From an uncultured Bacteroidia bacterium (GTDB lineage: Bacteria; Bacteroidota; Bacteroidia; Bacteroidales; Prolixibacteraceae), in assembly GCA_903905505.1 (NCBI GenBank), contig CAIVGL010000126.1:1-64000 (forward strand): DNA of 64,000 nucleotides, in the 5' to 3' direction. The notes beneath the pieces are model-generated. The model did no database searches. It worked only from the letters and a program-made list of their open reading frames with translations, and was not told the origin of the DNA. This document shows positions 53,116 to 61,022 of the stretch, piece by piece. The translations under genes and the position numbers were made by a program. Position 1 is the stretch's first letter; each line of letters starts with the position of its first letter.

Positions 53116-54036
53116 TTAAAAATTATCAGCTATTCGATAGGCCTCTAGCAGAGCGAGTTCGCCTTCTTTGCCAGTGATACTTCGCCCGTGCTCCATGCAC
53201 AACACACCATCGTAACCTTTGTTGTGTATATACTTAAAGATGTTACGGTAATTCATCTCCCCAGTGCCTGGTTCTTTACGACCTGGATTGTCTCCAAGAT
53301 GGAAAGCTGCAATCTCCGACCAGGATGTTTCCATGTTGGTAATAATATTGCCTTCAGTAATCTGTTGGTGGTATAGGTCATCGTTGATTTTACACGCTGG
53401 ACTATTGACTGCTCTACAAATCGCATACGTTTGTGGCATCCCAGTTAAGAATAGTCCAGGATGATCTTGCTTATTTAAAGGTTCAAGAACTATCGTCATC
53501 CCAGCTTTTTCAGCGATCTCACTAAGCTCACGCATGTTGTCAATTACGTTGGCTGTTTGGTATTCCCAATCCATATGCTGATTGTATCTTCCAGGTACAA
53601 TTAGACCCCACTTTACCCCTGTTCGCTTAAATAATTCTACCGCATCGATTACTTTATTTCTTAGCATCTCACGAGTCTCTGGATCCCTTAAGACCATCGA
53701 TTCCTTGCTGAAGTCAGCGTATATAAGGAATGGTCCCATATCCATATTTTGACGTGCTAATTCAGCCATTACTTTCTCTTGTTTCTCAAGGGAATATTTA
53801 GGTAGGCCTAAGTCAAACATGGCTCTAAAACCTTGGTCTGAACACCATTTAATGACCTCGATAGGATCCTTTCCAGCAAGTTCAGGAAAACTTCCGAAAC
53901 CAGGTCCGTATTTAAGTTTGAATTTTGCAGCATTTGATGGTTTGGCATCGGTTTGACTTGCACCAAATGCAGTGGTTGAAATTCCAGCAAAAGCCGATAG
54001 GGCAGCAGAATTCTGAATGAAAGTTCTTCTTTTCAT
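53116..54036 (-). CDS. Sugar phosphate isomerase/epimerase-like TIM-barrel protein, exported
   Basis: The 306-residue protein has a Tat-like signal (KRRTFIQNSAALSAFAG, residues 2-18) and an AP-endonuclease-2 type TIM barrel resembling hydroxypyruvate isomerases. Metal-site candidates include the glutamate in VLEPLNKQDHPGLFL, the ICRAVNSPACKINDDLYHQQ segment with its aspartate, AFHLGDNPGR and the glutamate in VLCMEHGRS. It may isomerise or epimerise a sugar freed by the neighbouring fucosidase, 29 nt downstream; that link is positional. Substrate unknown. Confidence 0.82.
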   Translation of the reverse strand: MKRRTFIQNSAALSAFAGISTTAFGASQTDAKPSNAAKFKLKYGPGFGSFPELAGKDPIEVIKWCSDQGFRAMFDLGLPKYSLEKQEKVMAELARQNMDMGPFLIYADFSKESMVLRDPETREMLRNKVIDAVELFKRTGVKWGLIVPGRYNQHMDWEYQTANVIDNMRELSEIAEKAGMTIVLEPLNKQDHPGLFLTGMPQTYAICRAVNSPACKINDDLYHQQITEGNIITNMETSWSEIAAFHLGDNPGRKEPGTGEMNYRNIFKYIHNKGYDGVLCMEHGRSITGKEGELALLEAYRIADNF

Positions 54037-54138
54037 GAAGTTGATCTTGGTTGAGATTATTTAAGATTTAGTAGCTTTTGTCGCTTTGAACTTATTCAAA
54101 GCAGCAGGTAGATTAGTTTGAATTTGGGAGAGCCCAAT

Positions 54139-54345
54139 TTAGTTTTTCTCTTTCGGAACGATGATCCACATGATTAAATAGATCAAGACTCCAGGGAACA
54201 CAGCGGTAAAAAGTGTAGCTAACACATATATTAACCGAATAATTGTAGGGTCCATATCTAAGTAGTTCGCTAAACCTCCGCAGATACCTGCTAATAGTTT
54301 GTCGTTACGCGATCTGATTAATCGTTTTGGAGCTTGAGTTTCCAT
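54139..54345 (-). CDS. PspC domain-containing protein
   Basis: This 68-residue protein consists almost wholly of a PspC domain: RSRNDKLLAGICGGLANYLDMDPTIIRLIYVL, then a hydrophobic helix ending IMWIIVPKEK. PspC proteins sit in the inner membrane and join the envelope-stress (phage shock) response, although short versions are widespread and mostly unstudied. No pspA is nearby. It follows the unknown gene at 54367 by 21 nt on the same strand. Confidence 0.9.
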   Translation of the reverse strand: METQAPKRLIRSRNDKLLAGICGGLANYLDMDPTIIRLIYVLATLFTAVFPGVLIYLIMWIIVPKEKN

Positions 54346-54366
54346 GGATTGAAAATTTAGGATAAC

Positions 54367-54636
54367 TTATTTGTCGTCTTGGTCTTCTTCGTTTTCAAGT
54401 AAGTATAACTCTTCCTCGTACTCTAATTCAAGATCCATAAACTCTTCGGCCATCTCAAGTAGTTCCTTCTTTAGTTCATCACTTGTTGGCTCTTCGTCGA
54501 TCCAATAGATCTCTTGGTCTATGGTAAAACCTTCTACATCACACCCTACAATAAATCGAGGTTGTTCGTTATGTACGACAAAAATTTTGTCAGGTAGTAC
54601 CTGGGAATTGTCTGCTAAAAGAAATTTTGGAAGCAT
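54367..54636 (-). CDS. Small acidic protein of unknown function
   Basis: The chosen start MLPKFLLADNSQVLPDKIFVV gives 89 residues; an upstream Met at 54672 would add twelve basic residues that look unconnected. The middle has FIVGCDVEGFTIDQEIYWIDEEP; the C-terminal third is a very acidic helix rich in E, D and L. No signal peptide or membrane helix. I do not recognise a named family. It is probably cotranscribed with the PspC gene 21 nt downstream. Confidence 0.65.
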   Translation of the reverse strand: MLPKFLLADNSQVLPDKIFVVHNEQPRFIVGCDVEGFTIDQEIYWIDEEPTSDELKKELLEMAEEFMDLELEYEEELYLLENEEDQDDK

Positions 54637-54796
54637 GGCTTTTTGTTTGAGTCTTAAAATGAAATTATACATGTTGTCTATTCAAAAATACACTATTTTG
54701 ATTAAGTTCGACACATTTCTTAAATCTTTCGCGATAGGGCATAATCTTTTTTTCAAAATCAAAGTAGAAAGCAATTATTCACGAGTTTTGAATAGT

Positions 54797-55279
54797 CTAA
54801 CTATCTCTTGATAATGCACTAAGCTCCTCTTTTAAGCTCTCCTGTATCTCTAAGAAGTTATTTTGTGCGATTAGCATATTGGTTGCTAGGAAATGGTGAA
54901 TATCCTTCCAGTCACTTGTGTTGCAAATGTCTACATCAGGTTTTTCAATGTAGACGCGGCATACTTCCTGATCGTTGGTGTTTAGATAGCAAAAATCCCA
55001 GTTTAGATCGGTTGAAAATCCTTCATTTAAAAGTGATCGGTATCGCTCCAGTTGTTCGAAAGCTTGAAGACGGCGAAATTCCGATTTATGGTTTATCTCA
55101 ATGGCTACAATGGCAGAGTTTTTACTTAAATCAAATTTGAGGTCAATATGACTGATTTTAGTGTCGTGAAGGATCCATTTTTTCTTAAGCCCTTTTAGTT
55201 CAGGAAGAGATTCGCAATAGTCATCAAATTGCGTCCAAAATTGGGTGCTGTGGTTTTTCCTCTCCTCTTTGGTAAGCAT
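54797..55279 (-). CDS. DUF4268 domain-containing protein
   Basis: The 160-residue protein matches DUF4268 in the segment RKNHSTQFWTQFDDYC and the beta-rich IDLKFDLSKNSAIVAIEIN, followed by helix EFRRLQAFEQLERYRSLL. Many relatives form the tail of nuclease-like proteins, but a free-standing copy like this is common in Bacteroidota. Function is unknown. It is cytosolic by sequence. It follows the membrane-protein gene at 55300 by 20 nt. Confidence 0.78.
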   Translation of the reverse strand: MLTKEERKNHSTQFWTQFDDYCESLPELKGLKKKWILHDTKISHIDLKFDLSKNSAIVAIEINHKSEFRRLQAFEQLERYRSLLNEGFSTDLNWDFCYLNTNDQEVCRVYIEKPDVDICNTSDWKDIHHFLATNMLIAQNNFLEIQESLKEELSALSRDS

Positions 55280-55299
55280 AAGCTAGCGATATTATTGGA

Positions 55300-55755
55300 C
55301 TAGATTTTATGGGATGACAATCTGAAATAAAAGAAATGAGAAAAGAATCGAATAGAAGATACGAATAGTGGAATCCCCATGGTGCAATAGATAAGAGATA
55401 GGTATTCTATTGGGATAATAAGCGTTTTGCGCAGTGTTACCCCCATGGTAATCATCCCGACCATCATAAGGTAGCTTTTGAAATTGAAAAACTGATAAGG
55501 GAAGTGTCGGTCTCCAGATAGACTCTTAATTCTATGAATATGTTTGGCTGATATTTTTGAAAATAGATAGAGGTAGAAGAGTACTCCACTCCCCAAGCAC
55601 AAGAAAATATTAGCCACAGAGAATCCTTGTGCACTTTCAACCATTATTTTTCCTCTCGTTAGGAGCATAATTCCTGCAAACATCCAGATTGAGGCTGCCT
55701 CGAAAAGCAAAACCCCTTTCGATACCCGAATACTAGTAAAGAATTTAGAATCCAT
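55300..55755 (-). CDS. Four-helix membrane protein of unknown function
   Basis: This 151-residue protein has about four hydrophobic helices (near residues 13-33, 47-66, 91-107 and 114-138) joined by short polar loops, including a basic one (SAKHIHRIKSL). No motif points to a family. It may be an uncharacterised inner-membrane protein. It is downstream of the cold-shock gene but separated from it by a strong terminator, and upstream of the DUF4268 gene. Confidence 0.65.
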   Translation of the reverse strand: MDSKFFTSIRVSKGVLLFEAASIWMFAGIMLLTRGKIMVESAQGFSVANIFLCLGSGVLFYLYLFSKISAKHIHRIKSLSGDRHFPYQFFNFKSYLMMVGMITMGVTLRKTLIIPIEYLSLIYCTMGIPLFVSSIRFFSHFFYFRLSSHKI

Positions 55756-55786
55756 AGTTGGCTGTTTTGATCGTTAAGAATAGCGC

Positions 55787-55826
55787 AAAAAGAGAGCCTT
55801 ACAATTTGTGTAAGGCTCTCTTTTTT
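55787..55826 (-). terminator. Hairpin terminator after the cold-shock gene
   Basis: Arms 55787-55802 and 55810-55825 form a perfect 16-bp stem (core GAGAGCCTTAC) with a 7-nt loop and A and T tracts on the two sides. Confidence 0.9.
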
Positions 55827-55852
55827 AATTGCTTGATTTAGTTTTGTAAAGA

Positions 55853-56044
55853 CTATGCTAGTTTTACATTTACCGCATTCAATCCTTTTCTGCCTTCGGT
55901 TACATCGAAGGTAACATCATCATTCTCTCTAACTTTGTCGATAAGACCAGTTACATGTACGAAATACTCTTTTTCAGAGTCATTGTCTTTGATGAACCCA
56001 AAACCTTTAGATTCATTGAAAAATTTTACTTTACCTGATTGCAT
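55853..56044 (-). CDS. Cold-shock protein (CSD family)
   Basis: The 63-residue protein from MQSGKVKFFNESKGFGFIKD is a classic single cold-shock domain, with RNP1 (KGFGFI) and RNP2 (EYFVHVT, in place of the usual VFVH) visible, and the C-terminal GRKGLNAVNVKL. It binds single-stranded RNA and may melt structure or aid anti-termination. I placed the start at 56044 because the longer frame to 56107 reads through the promoter at 56066-56095 and lacks family similarity. Predicted leader is only about 15 nt. Confidence 0.94.
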   Translation of the reverse strand: MQSGKVKFFNESKGFGFIKDNDSEKEYFVHVTGLIDKVRENDDVTFDVTEGRKGLNAVNVKLA

Positions 56045-56065
56045 TTTATTTATTTTTAATCTCGA

Positions 56066-56095
56066 CAAATATAACTCAAAATGATGACTTTCAAA
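56066..56095 (-). promoter_or_regulatory. Promoter of the cold-shock gene
   Basis: On the minus strand TTTG (56092-56095) and TATATTTG (56066-56073) are 18 bases apart, near the consensus spacing. The rest of the 288-bp region up to 56332 holds no gene that I can support. Confidence 0.7.
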
Positions 56096-56332
56096 GTTTT
56101 TTATCACTTTTATTCATTTTGACTAAATCTTTTCTTTGTTTTTATGATAAAAGTCATGTTTTTCTTTTGTCATAAACGGCTTTGAGCCTTGACCTTATTC
56201 GGTTCGAACTAATATTGTCTCCAAAGATTTCGATCTTAATTATTTGTATTTTAGATTCTTATGTTGGTAATTTGAATTGTCTAATAGTGTCTTAGTTCAC
56301 TGTTTCCGAACTGTCATTTATTAAATGATTGA

Positions 56333-56875
56333 TCACTTGATGAAGAGAAAAAATCCATCAGCAAAATAGAAAATGCCAATTAAACCTACCGCTAGACTTA
56401 AAAACCAGACGTATTTCTTCTTTGCTAAGGCTGAAATAGACGATAAAAGGATAGAAATCTGAAGGAAAATCACCGCGATGCCAAACCCAGATCCGTGTAA
56501 TTTGCACATATCTCGCTCAGCTTCATAAGCTCTTGCTTTCTTGGTAATCTCTTCTTTTTCTACTTCATATTGCTTGATTTTCTTCGTATACATATCAATC
56601 TTTTCCTGATATTTAGCCATAATCTCTGCCGAGGCTTGGAGCTTCCCGTTTTGCTGATTTTGTAATTCTAGGTTGTCTTTTTGCATCTCGAAGATGTAAC
56701 TTTTCAAGCTCTTAGATTGAAAAAAGGCCCATTGATCTGACGCCAACGTCTGATTCATTAATGAACGTGTGCTATAACCGCCACCTTTAAAGGTCGATAA
56801 TGTGGCGCATACCACGATAAGTACTGTTGAAATGGCCATGTAGGTGGTCCATTTTTCTTTCTTCTCTTCTGCCAT
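56333..56875 (-). CDS. DUF4337 domain-containing membrane protein
   Basis: The 180-residue protein has one N-terminal helix (about residues 12-30), a coiled-coil soluble region with many K and E residues (roughly 60-120: QASAEIMAKYQEKIDMYTKK) and two C-terminal helices. The N-terminal EKWTTYMAISTVLIVVCATLSTFKGGGYSTRS and ASDQWAFFQSKSLKSYIFEM (seen here in part) match DUF4337, a family of unknown role. A -7 element TAAATTTG lies 30-37 nt upstream at 56905-56912. Confidence 0.82.
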   Translation of the reverse strand: MAEEKKEKWTTYMAISTVLIVVCATLSTFKGGGYSTRSLMNQTLASDQWAFFQSKSLKSYIFEMQKDNLELQNQQNGKLQASAEIMAKYQEKIDMYTKKIKQYEVEKEEITKKARAYEAERDMCKLHGSGFGIAVIFLQISILLSSISALAKKKYVWFLSLAVGLIGIFYFADGFFLFIK

Positions 56876-56904
56876 AATGTGTTCTAATTAAATTTTATTT
56901 CGAG

Positions 56905-56912
56905 CAAATTTA
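56905..56912 (-). promoter_or_regulatory. -7 element (TAAATTTG) of the DUF4337 gene
   Basis: Exact TAnnTTTG match on the minus strand, 30 nt before the start codon. No clear TTTG partner. Confidence 0.4.
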
Positions 56913-57011
56913 TCACTTAAATCTGCAGTTTAGATTAGATCTAAAATAGATTTATAAACCATTTTAAAGATGGCTAATCTATTAATTTCAAAATATTTAA
57001 ATAGTTTATGG

Positions 57012-58469
57012 TTAGTAAATTTCTATGTTTGATAGCAATGGCGCTGCTTTTGAATCTGTTATTGAGATTCTAACTTGAGTGGTCTCTGTTGGTTCTAGTT
57101 TCACAATCTTCTTGTATCCAATAGTCGTTCCATTGGCTATTACCACCCATTTATTGTCTTTTAAGACCGATATTTTAAAGGCTTTTACACGTTGACCAAG
57201 TTTGATAAACTCTTGCATTAACACATATTTAACGATGTGTTTTCCCTTTAGGTCAATTGTTAGTTCCCCGGCAACTTTGTTGTCATCGGTAGCCCAGTAT
57301 GTCTCTTTCTTGCCATCTAGAGTATTTAACGGTGCATATTCTTTTGATTCTCCACGATAGCTGTCTGCCGTAATTTTGGCACCCTTTGCAAGATTGTTTT
57401 GGAATGCCTCATCGATTAATTTTTTCCATCCAAGTAACGATTTAACATCATTGTCATGCAAAAGGCCTCTTTGATCAGGTGGAATATTTAGAATTAGATT
57501 CGATCCTCTTCCTACAGATGATAGGTAGATCTCAAAAAGTTTTTCCGGTGTTTTTACCTTAGAATCTTCTGCTGCATGGTAGAACCATCCTGGACGAATA
57601 GATACATCTACTTCGGCCGGAACATAACTTGTTCCATCAGCTGAACCACTATTTAATAATTGTTGAATACCATTTTTGCCCGCAAAAATAGAGTCTTTGG
57701 TGATATTTCCCCAGTTAGTCTCTCCTGCATATCCGCGTTCATTGCCACACCACCTGATGTCTGGACCTGCGTCACTAAAGAAAATTATATTCGGCTCTAT
57801 GTCACGCACCATGCTTGTTGTCTTTGGCCAATCGTAATAGGTTGCACCGTTAATATGGCGCTTTTCTCTCGAACCACCATAATATCCATCACCTCCATTG
57901 GCTCCATCGAACCACATTTCAAAGATCGGACTATAAAGAGCAAATAGCTCTTTTAACTGATTTCTATAATATTCAATGTAGGCTTGAGTCCCGTAATCTT
58001 TGTGATTGCGATCCCATGGCGAGAGGTATACGCCAAATTTAAGACCATATTTCCGACAAGCTTCAGCCACTTCTTTGACCACATTACCTTGTCCATGTTT
58101 CCATTTGCTGTTTTTTACCGAGTGTTCGGTGTATTTACTCGGCCATAAACAAAATCCATCGTGATGTTTGCAGGTCAATACGACAGCTTTTAAACCTGAT
58201 TCTTTTATCACTTTAACCCACTGGTTGACATCCATTGCTGTTGGATTAAAGACCTCCGGACTCTCGTCACCAAAGCCCCACTCTTTGCCTGTAAAGGTGT
58301 TGGTTGTGAAGTGTATAAAGGCGTACTGCTCCATCTCATGCCATGCTAGCTGTCTGTCAGTAGGAAGCGGGTAGACCGGTTGAGGCGGTGCGACTACTTT
58401 TGATTTGTCGCTCGCTTGAGACTGGCTGAACGCGAAGAAGAGCAGAAGGATAAGTAATGACTTTTTCAT
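57012..58469 (-). CDS. Alpha-L-fucosidase, GH29, with C-terminal F5/8 type C (CBM32-like) domain
   Basis: The 485-residue enzyme has a signal peptide (about residues 1-20), a GH29 barrel with YAFIHFTTNTFTGKEWG, LTCKHHDGFCLWPSKY and the nucleophile D188 in MWFDGANGGDGYYGG. The last 130 residues or so (from AKGAKITADSYRG) form an F5/8 type C domain that binds sugars. The NTFTGKEWGFGDESP opening is typical of the group of GH29 that includes enzymes for 1,3/1,4-linked fucose. It differs from the fucosidase at 51785, which lacks this domain. Monocistronic. Confidence 0.93.
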   Translation of the reverse strand: MKKSLLILLLFFAFSQSQASDKSKVVAPPQPVYPLPTDRQLAWHEMEQYAFIHFTTNTFTGKEWGFGDESPEVFNPTAMDVNQWVKVIKESGLKAVVLTCKHHDGFCLWPSKYTEHSVKNSKWKHGQGNVVKEVAEACRKYGLKFGVYLSPWDRNHKDYGTQAYIEYYRNQLKELFALYSPIFEMWFDGANGGDGYYGGSREKRHINGATYYDWPKTTSMVRDIEPNIIFFSDAGPDIRWCGNERGYAGETNWGNITKDSIFAGKNGIQQLLNSGSADGTSYVPAEVDVSIRPGWFYHAAEDSKVKTPEKLFEIYLSSVGRGSNLILNIPPDQRGLLHDNDVKSLLGWKKLIDEAFQNNLAKGAKITADSYRGESKEYAPLNTLDGKKETYWATDDNKVAGELTIDLKGKHIVKYVLMQEFIKLGQRVKAFKISVLKDNKWVVIANGTTIGYKKIVKLEPTETTQVRISITDSKAAPLLSNIEIY

Positions 58470-58516
58470 GTTGGTTTGAGGATTCGTTAAGTTTGATTGA
58501 AATGACTCTAGTAGGC

Positions 58517-58524
58517 CAAAGATA
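58517..58524 (-). promoter_or_regulatory. -7 element (TATCTTTG) of the GH29 gene
   Basis: Exact TAnnTTTG match on the minus strand, about 48 nt before the start codon of the fucosidase. A TTTG partner at the right distance is not clear. Confidence 0.4.
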
Positions 58525-58560
58525 GCTTTTTGTTAATAAGAAATGAATTAGGAATTATGA

Positions 58561-58602
58561 ATTATGTCCCTCCGTCAGCTGACGGATGGAAAAAGACATA
58601 AT
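58561..58602. repeat. Nested palindrome (REP-like) between the GH29 and NapC-type genes
   Basis: TCCGTCAGCTGACGGA at 58571-58586 is a perfect 16-bp palindrome. It sits within outer arms ATTATGTC (58561-58568) and GACATAAT (58595-58602), which also pair. This two-level symmetry resembles repetitive extragenic palindromes rather than an operator, but no second copy is in the window. Confidence 0.6.
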
Positions 58603-58604
58603 AT

Positions 58605-58641
58605 AAAGACGATGCCGCACCAGGGGTACAACATCGTCTTT
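58605..58641 (-). terminator. Hairpin terminator after the NapC-type cytochrome gene
   Basis: AAAGACGATG (58605-58614) pairs with CATCGTCTTT (58632-58641), 10 bp perfect, with a GC-rich 17-nt loop. It directly adjoins the palindrome at 58561. Confidence 0.7.
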
Positions 58642-58680
58642 TAACCTATTAAATAGGTATGAATGCGCCTTAGCTAAATC

Positions 58681-60177
58681 TTAATACAATTTAGAGTGGC
58701 ATTCAGAACATAATTTTGTCTTCCATTTATCCCCAATATCAACGGGATGTTTGAATTCTAGCGGTTTGAAGGAACTTGCTATCTCCATGGTGGAGTCGGC
58801 TCCTTGAGCGACAATATTATGACATAGATTACAATCGCGTGAGATCTTCTTGCCTCCAGTTGAGATGTGCAAATCATTATGACAACGGTCGCAACCTACT
58901 GATTCAAGATGACCTAAATGATTGGGATGAGCCGACCATTTAACGCCCATTTCAGGAAAAATATTTTGACTATATCCTTCTTTAATTCCAGCAATTATCT
59001 GGTCGATCTCTTTTTTGTTGACTTCGACAAGTTTTGGGTACATCGTGGTATAATATTCCTTTACTTGTTTGTCAATCTCAATCATAGCGCTATCAGTTGT
59101 AGCGTAATCTTGATTTAAAATATTCATCGCCACAATCTTCACATCTGGCAGGCTGCGGGGAATTTTCCCCTCAGTGATTAGCTCATCAATAAAGTCTTGA
59201 GGATTCTTGTAGTTATGAGAAGGCCTATTGTGACAATCGATGCAATCCATTTTACGCATCTCCATGGAATCCAATTGAGATGGTGTAGTTTTTTCCTTTG
59301 TATCTTCAAATATGGTTACCTCACCACTCTTAAGATTCGTATATCTTACCCATGGTATTTTCTCCCGATTTGCAGCTATAGTCTTGTATTCTATTTTTAC
59401 ATCTGGGTTGATATGCCAGTGGATGCCTTGAGCTATCCCTTGCGCACTATTGCTTGCGCTGGTCTTCATTTGCAAGTGGAGATTCCAAGCCGATGTTGTC
59501 TCGTCGGCTAGGTAAGAGATTTTATTTTTTTGCTTCCGATCATAAAATTTTTGAGGCCAATGGCAGTTTTCGCACGTCTCCATGGCAGGACGTAAATTGC
59601 TAATTGGCGTGGTAATAGGATGCGGTATTTTATTCATAATAACAGCATATACCTGATAAAGGCCCGTCATCTTACTTCGAACATACCATCCTGCACCTGA
59701 GCCAACATGACATTCTACACAGCTCACTCTCGAGTGGGGTGAGTTTTGATAGGCCGTATATTCTGGCTTCATAACCACATGGCATAATTTACCGCAAAAT
59801 TCATTCGATTCGGTGATGTGAAAGGCTTGAAAGCTTCCTATAGAGGAAAGAATGGCCAATAGAATTGTGCCAACAAGAAATATGGCAGCAGCATTTCGTG
59901 TAGATGGCTTATTGAAATCCCATGATGGATATTGATTATCGGTCGTGCCGCTTTCCCTCTCTTGTTTTTTTGCTCTAGCCATTCCGATCGGAATAAGGAA
60001 GAGCCCAAACATTAAAAGAGCGGGTAACACCATGTATATAAATATACCTAGGAAATTATTTTCGGTGAAGATAAAGTTCGAAACTATAAATAGTAATAGT
60101 ATCAGTGCAAGACTAGAGAGTGCGATAATTACCCCAGCAATGGTAATTAGGTTCTTTGTTGATTTTGGCAAATTCAT
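58681..60177 (-). CDS. NapC/NirT family multihaem cytochrome c (seven haem sites)
   Basis: The 498-residue protein has three hydrophobic helices (about residues 11-35, 43-66 and 97-117); after the third comes a periplasmic haem domain. Six CxxCH motifs are seen at 153-157, 202-206, 312-316, 429-433, 449-453 and 490-494, plus one CX3CH at 128-133 (CGKLCH), which takes the place of the first NapC/NrfH haem and is followed by Met136. The first four sites match the NapC/NirT core and the last three form an extra C-terminal domain. It should take electrons from menaquinol and pass them to a periplasmic partner. No reductase is adjacent. Confidence 0.87.
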   Translation of the reverse strand: MNLPKSTKNLITIAGVIIALSSLALILLLFIVSNFIFTENNFLGIFIYMVLPALLMFGLFLIPIGMARAKKQERESGTTDNQYPSWDFNKPSTRNAAAIFLVGTILLAILSSIGSFQAFHITESNEFCGKLCHVVMKPEYTAYQNSPHSRVSCVECHVGSGAGWYVRSKMTGLYQVYAVIMNKIPHPITTPISNLRPAMETCENCHWPQKFYDRKQKNKISYLADETTSAWNLHLQMKTSASNSAQGIAQGIHWHINPDVKIEYKTIAANREKIPWVRYTNLKSGEVTIFEDTKEKTTPSQLDSMEMRKMDCIDCHNRPSHNYKNPQDFIDELITEGKIPRSLPDVKIVAMNILNQDYATTDSAMIEIDKQVKEYYTTMYPKLVEVNKKEIDQIIAGIKEGYSQNIFPEMGVKWSAHPNHLGHLESVGCDRCHNDLHISTGGKKISRDCNLCHNIVAQGADSTMEIASSFKPLEFKHPVDIGDKWKTKLCSECHSKLY

Positions 60178-60277
60178 AACCGTAGTATGAGAAGGTAAAG
60201 TGGTGTAGAAACCAAAGCGGAAGTTTGATCAAAGGTTGCTTTAGTTTACTACCGGAAAATTGTACTAGACTAAAAAT

Positions 60278-60307
60278 AATTAGGCACTGAATTTTCAGTG
60301 CCTAATT
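60278..60307 (-). terminator. Hairpin terminator after the monohaem cytochrome gene
   Basis: AATTAGGCACTGA (60278-60290) and TCAGTGCCTAATT (60295-60307) form a perfect 13-bp stem with a 4-nt loop, ending in T-rich sequence on the minus strand. Confidence 0.85.
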
Positions 60308-60315
60308 TGTATTGT

Positions 60316-60735
60316 TTATTTTAATGAGCGGACAAAATTTACCAGAGCCCATCTGTCATCCTCTTCAGCCAGTTTTTTCTCGAAATTTGGCATCTCATCT
60401 CGACCAACAAAAATTTGGTAGTACAAGGCGCCATCAACTTGAGCTTGAAATTTGGCATCTTTAAATGATCCAATCTTTGTTTTCATGCTCGATGCTTTTG
60501 GACCATCACCTAATCCTGCACCACCATGGCATGATTTGCAATGTTTAGCATAAAGATTTTTGCCAACATTAACGGATGCGGCATCCCCTTTAAGGGTGTT
60601 TTTCATTGCTTTGTACTTGGCTGGGATCTCCCAGGCCGCACAAGGTTTTTGATCTTGGGCTGATACAAATGAGGAAAGGGCGACTAGACAAACCATTAAA
60701 CTCAAACTTTTCAAGAGAATACTAAGATTTTTCAT
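60316..60735 (-). CDS. Monohaem cytochrome c, class I-like (paralogue A)
   Basis: From the ATG at 60735 the product is 139 residues with a signal peptide (NLSILLKSLSLMVCLVALSS); an ATG at 60759 would add eight. The single haem site is CKSCH (74-78 in the longer numbering), with the sixth ligand probably the Met in VGRDEMPNFEKK. The protein is about two-thirds identical, by eye, to the one at 62644. It is a small periplasmic electron carrier. The gene is separated from the cytochrome b gene upstream by 288 nt and from the NapC-type gene by 138 nt plus a terminator, so it may have its own promoter. Confidence 0.88.
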   Translation of the reverse strand: MKNLSILLKSLSLMVCLVALSSFVSAQDQKPCAAWEIPAKYKAMKNTLKGDAASVNVGKNLYAKHCKSCHGGAGLGDGPKASSMKTKIGSFKDAKFQAQVDGALYYQIFVGRDEMPNFEKKLAEEDDRWALVNFVRSLK

Positions 60736-61022
60736 ACGAGATTTTTTTAGATTAAACAATTGTCATTCAAATTAGTACGGCCTTGATCAAATACATCGTA
60801 AAAATCGATTTAAATTCAATAGATGCAACCAATTCATTACCTCTGAATGACTACTCAAAAGTAGAAAGGATATCCTTTCGAATGCCCATGCAATGGTTGA
60901 TATAACAAGCGGCTTAGATTGATATAAAGTAGGATATTAATTGATTTTTATTGGTTCTAAATAACCGATTAGAGTTTCGCTTAATAATTGACAGGAAGAT
61001 AATTGGGTCTAACTTTCTGTGT

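Noticed and set aside
56045-56107. N-terminal extension of the cold-shock protein.
   Set aside because: The added residues overlap the -7 and TTTG promoter elements and do not fit the conserved 60-70 residue family.
43825-58469. A canonical polysaccharide utilisation locus.
   Set aside because: No SusC/SusD pair, sulfatase, hybrid two-component or sigma/anti-sigma pair; the hydrolase genes are scattered among housekeeping genes.
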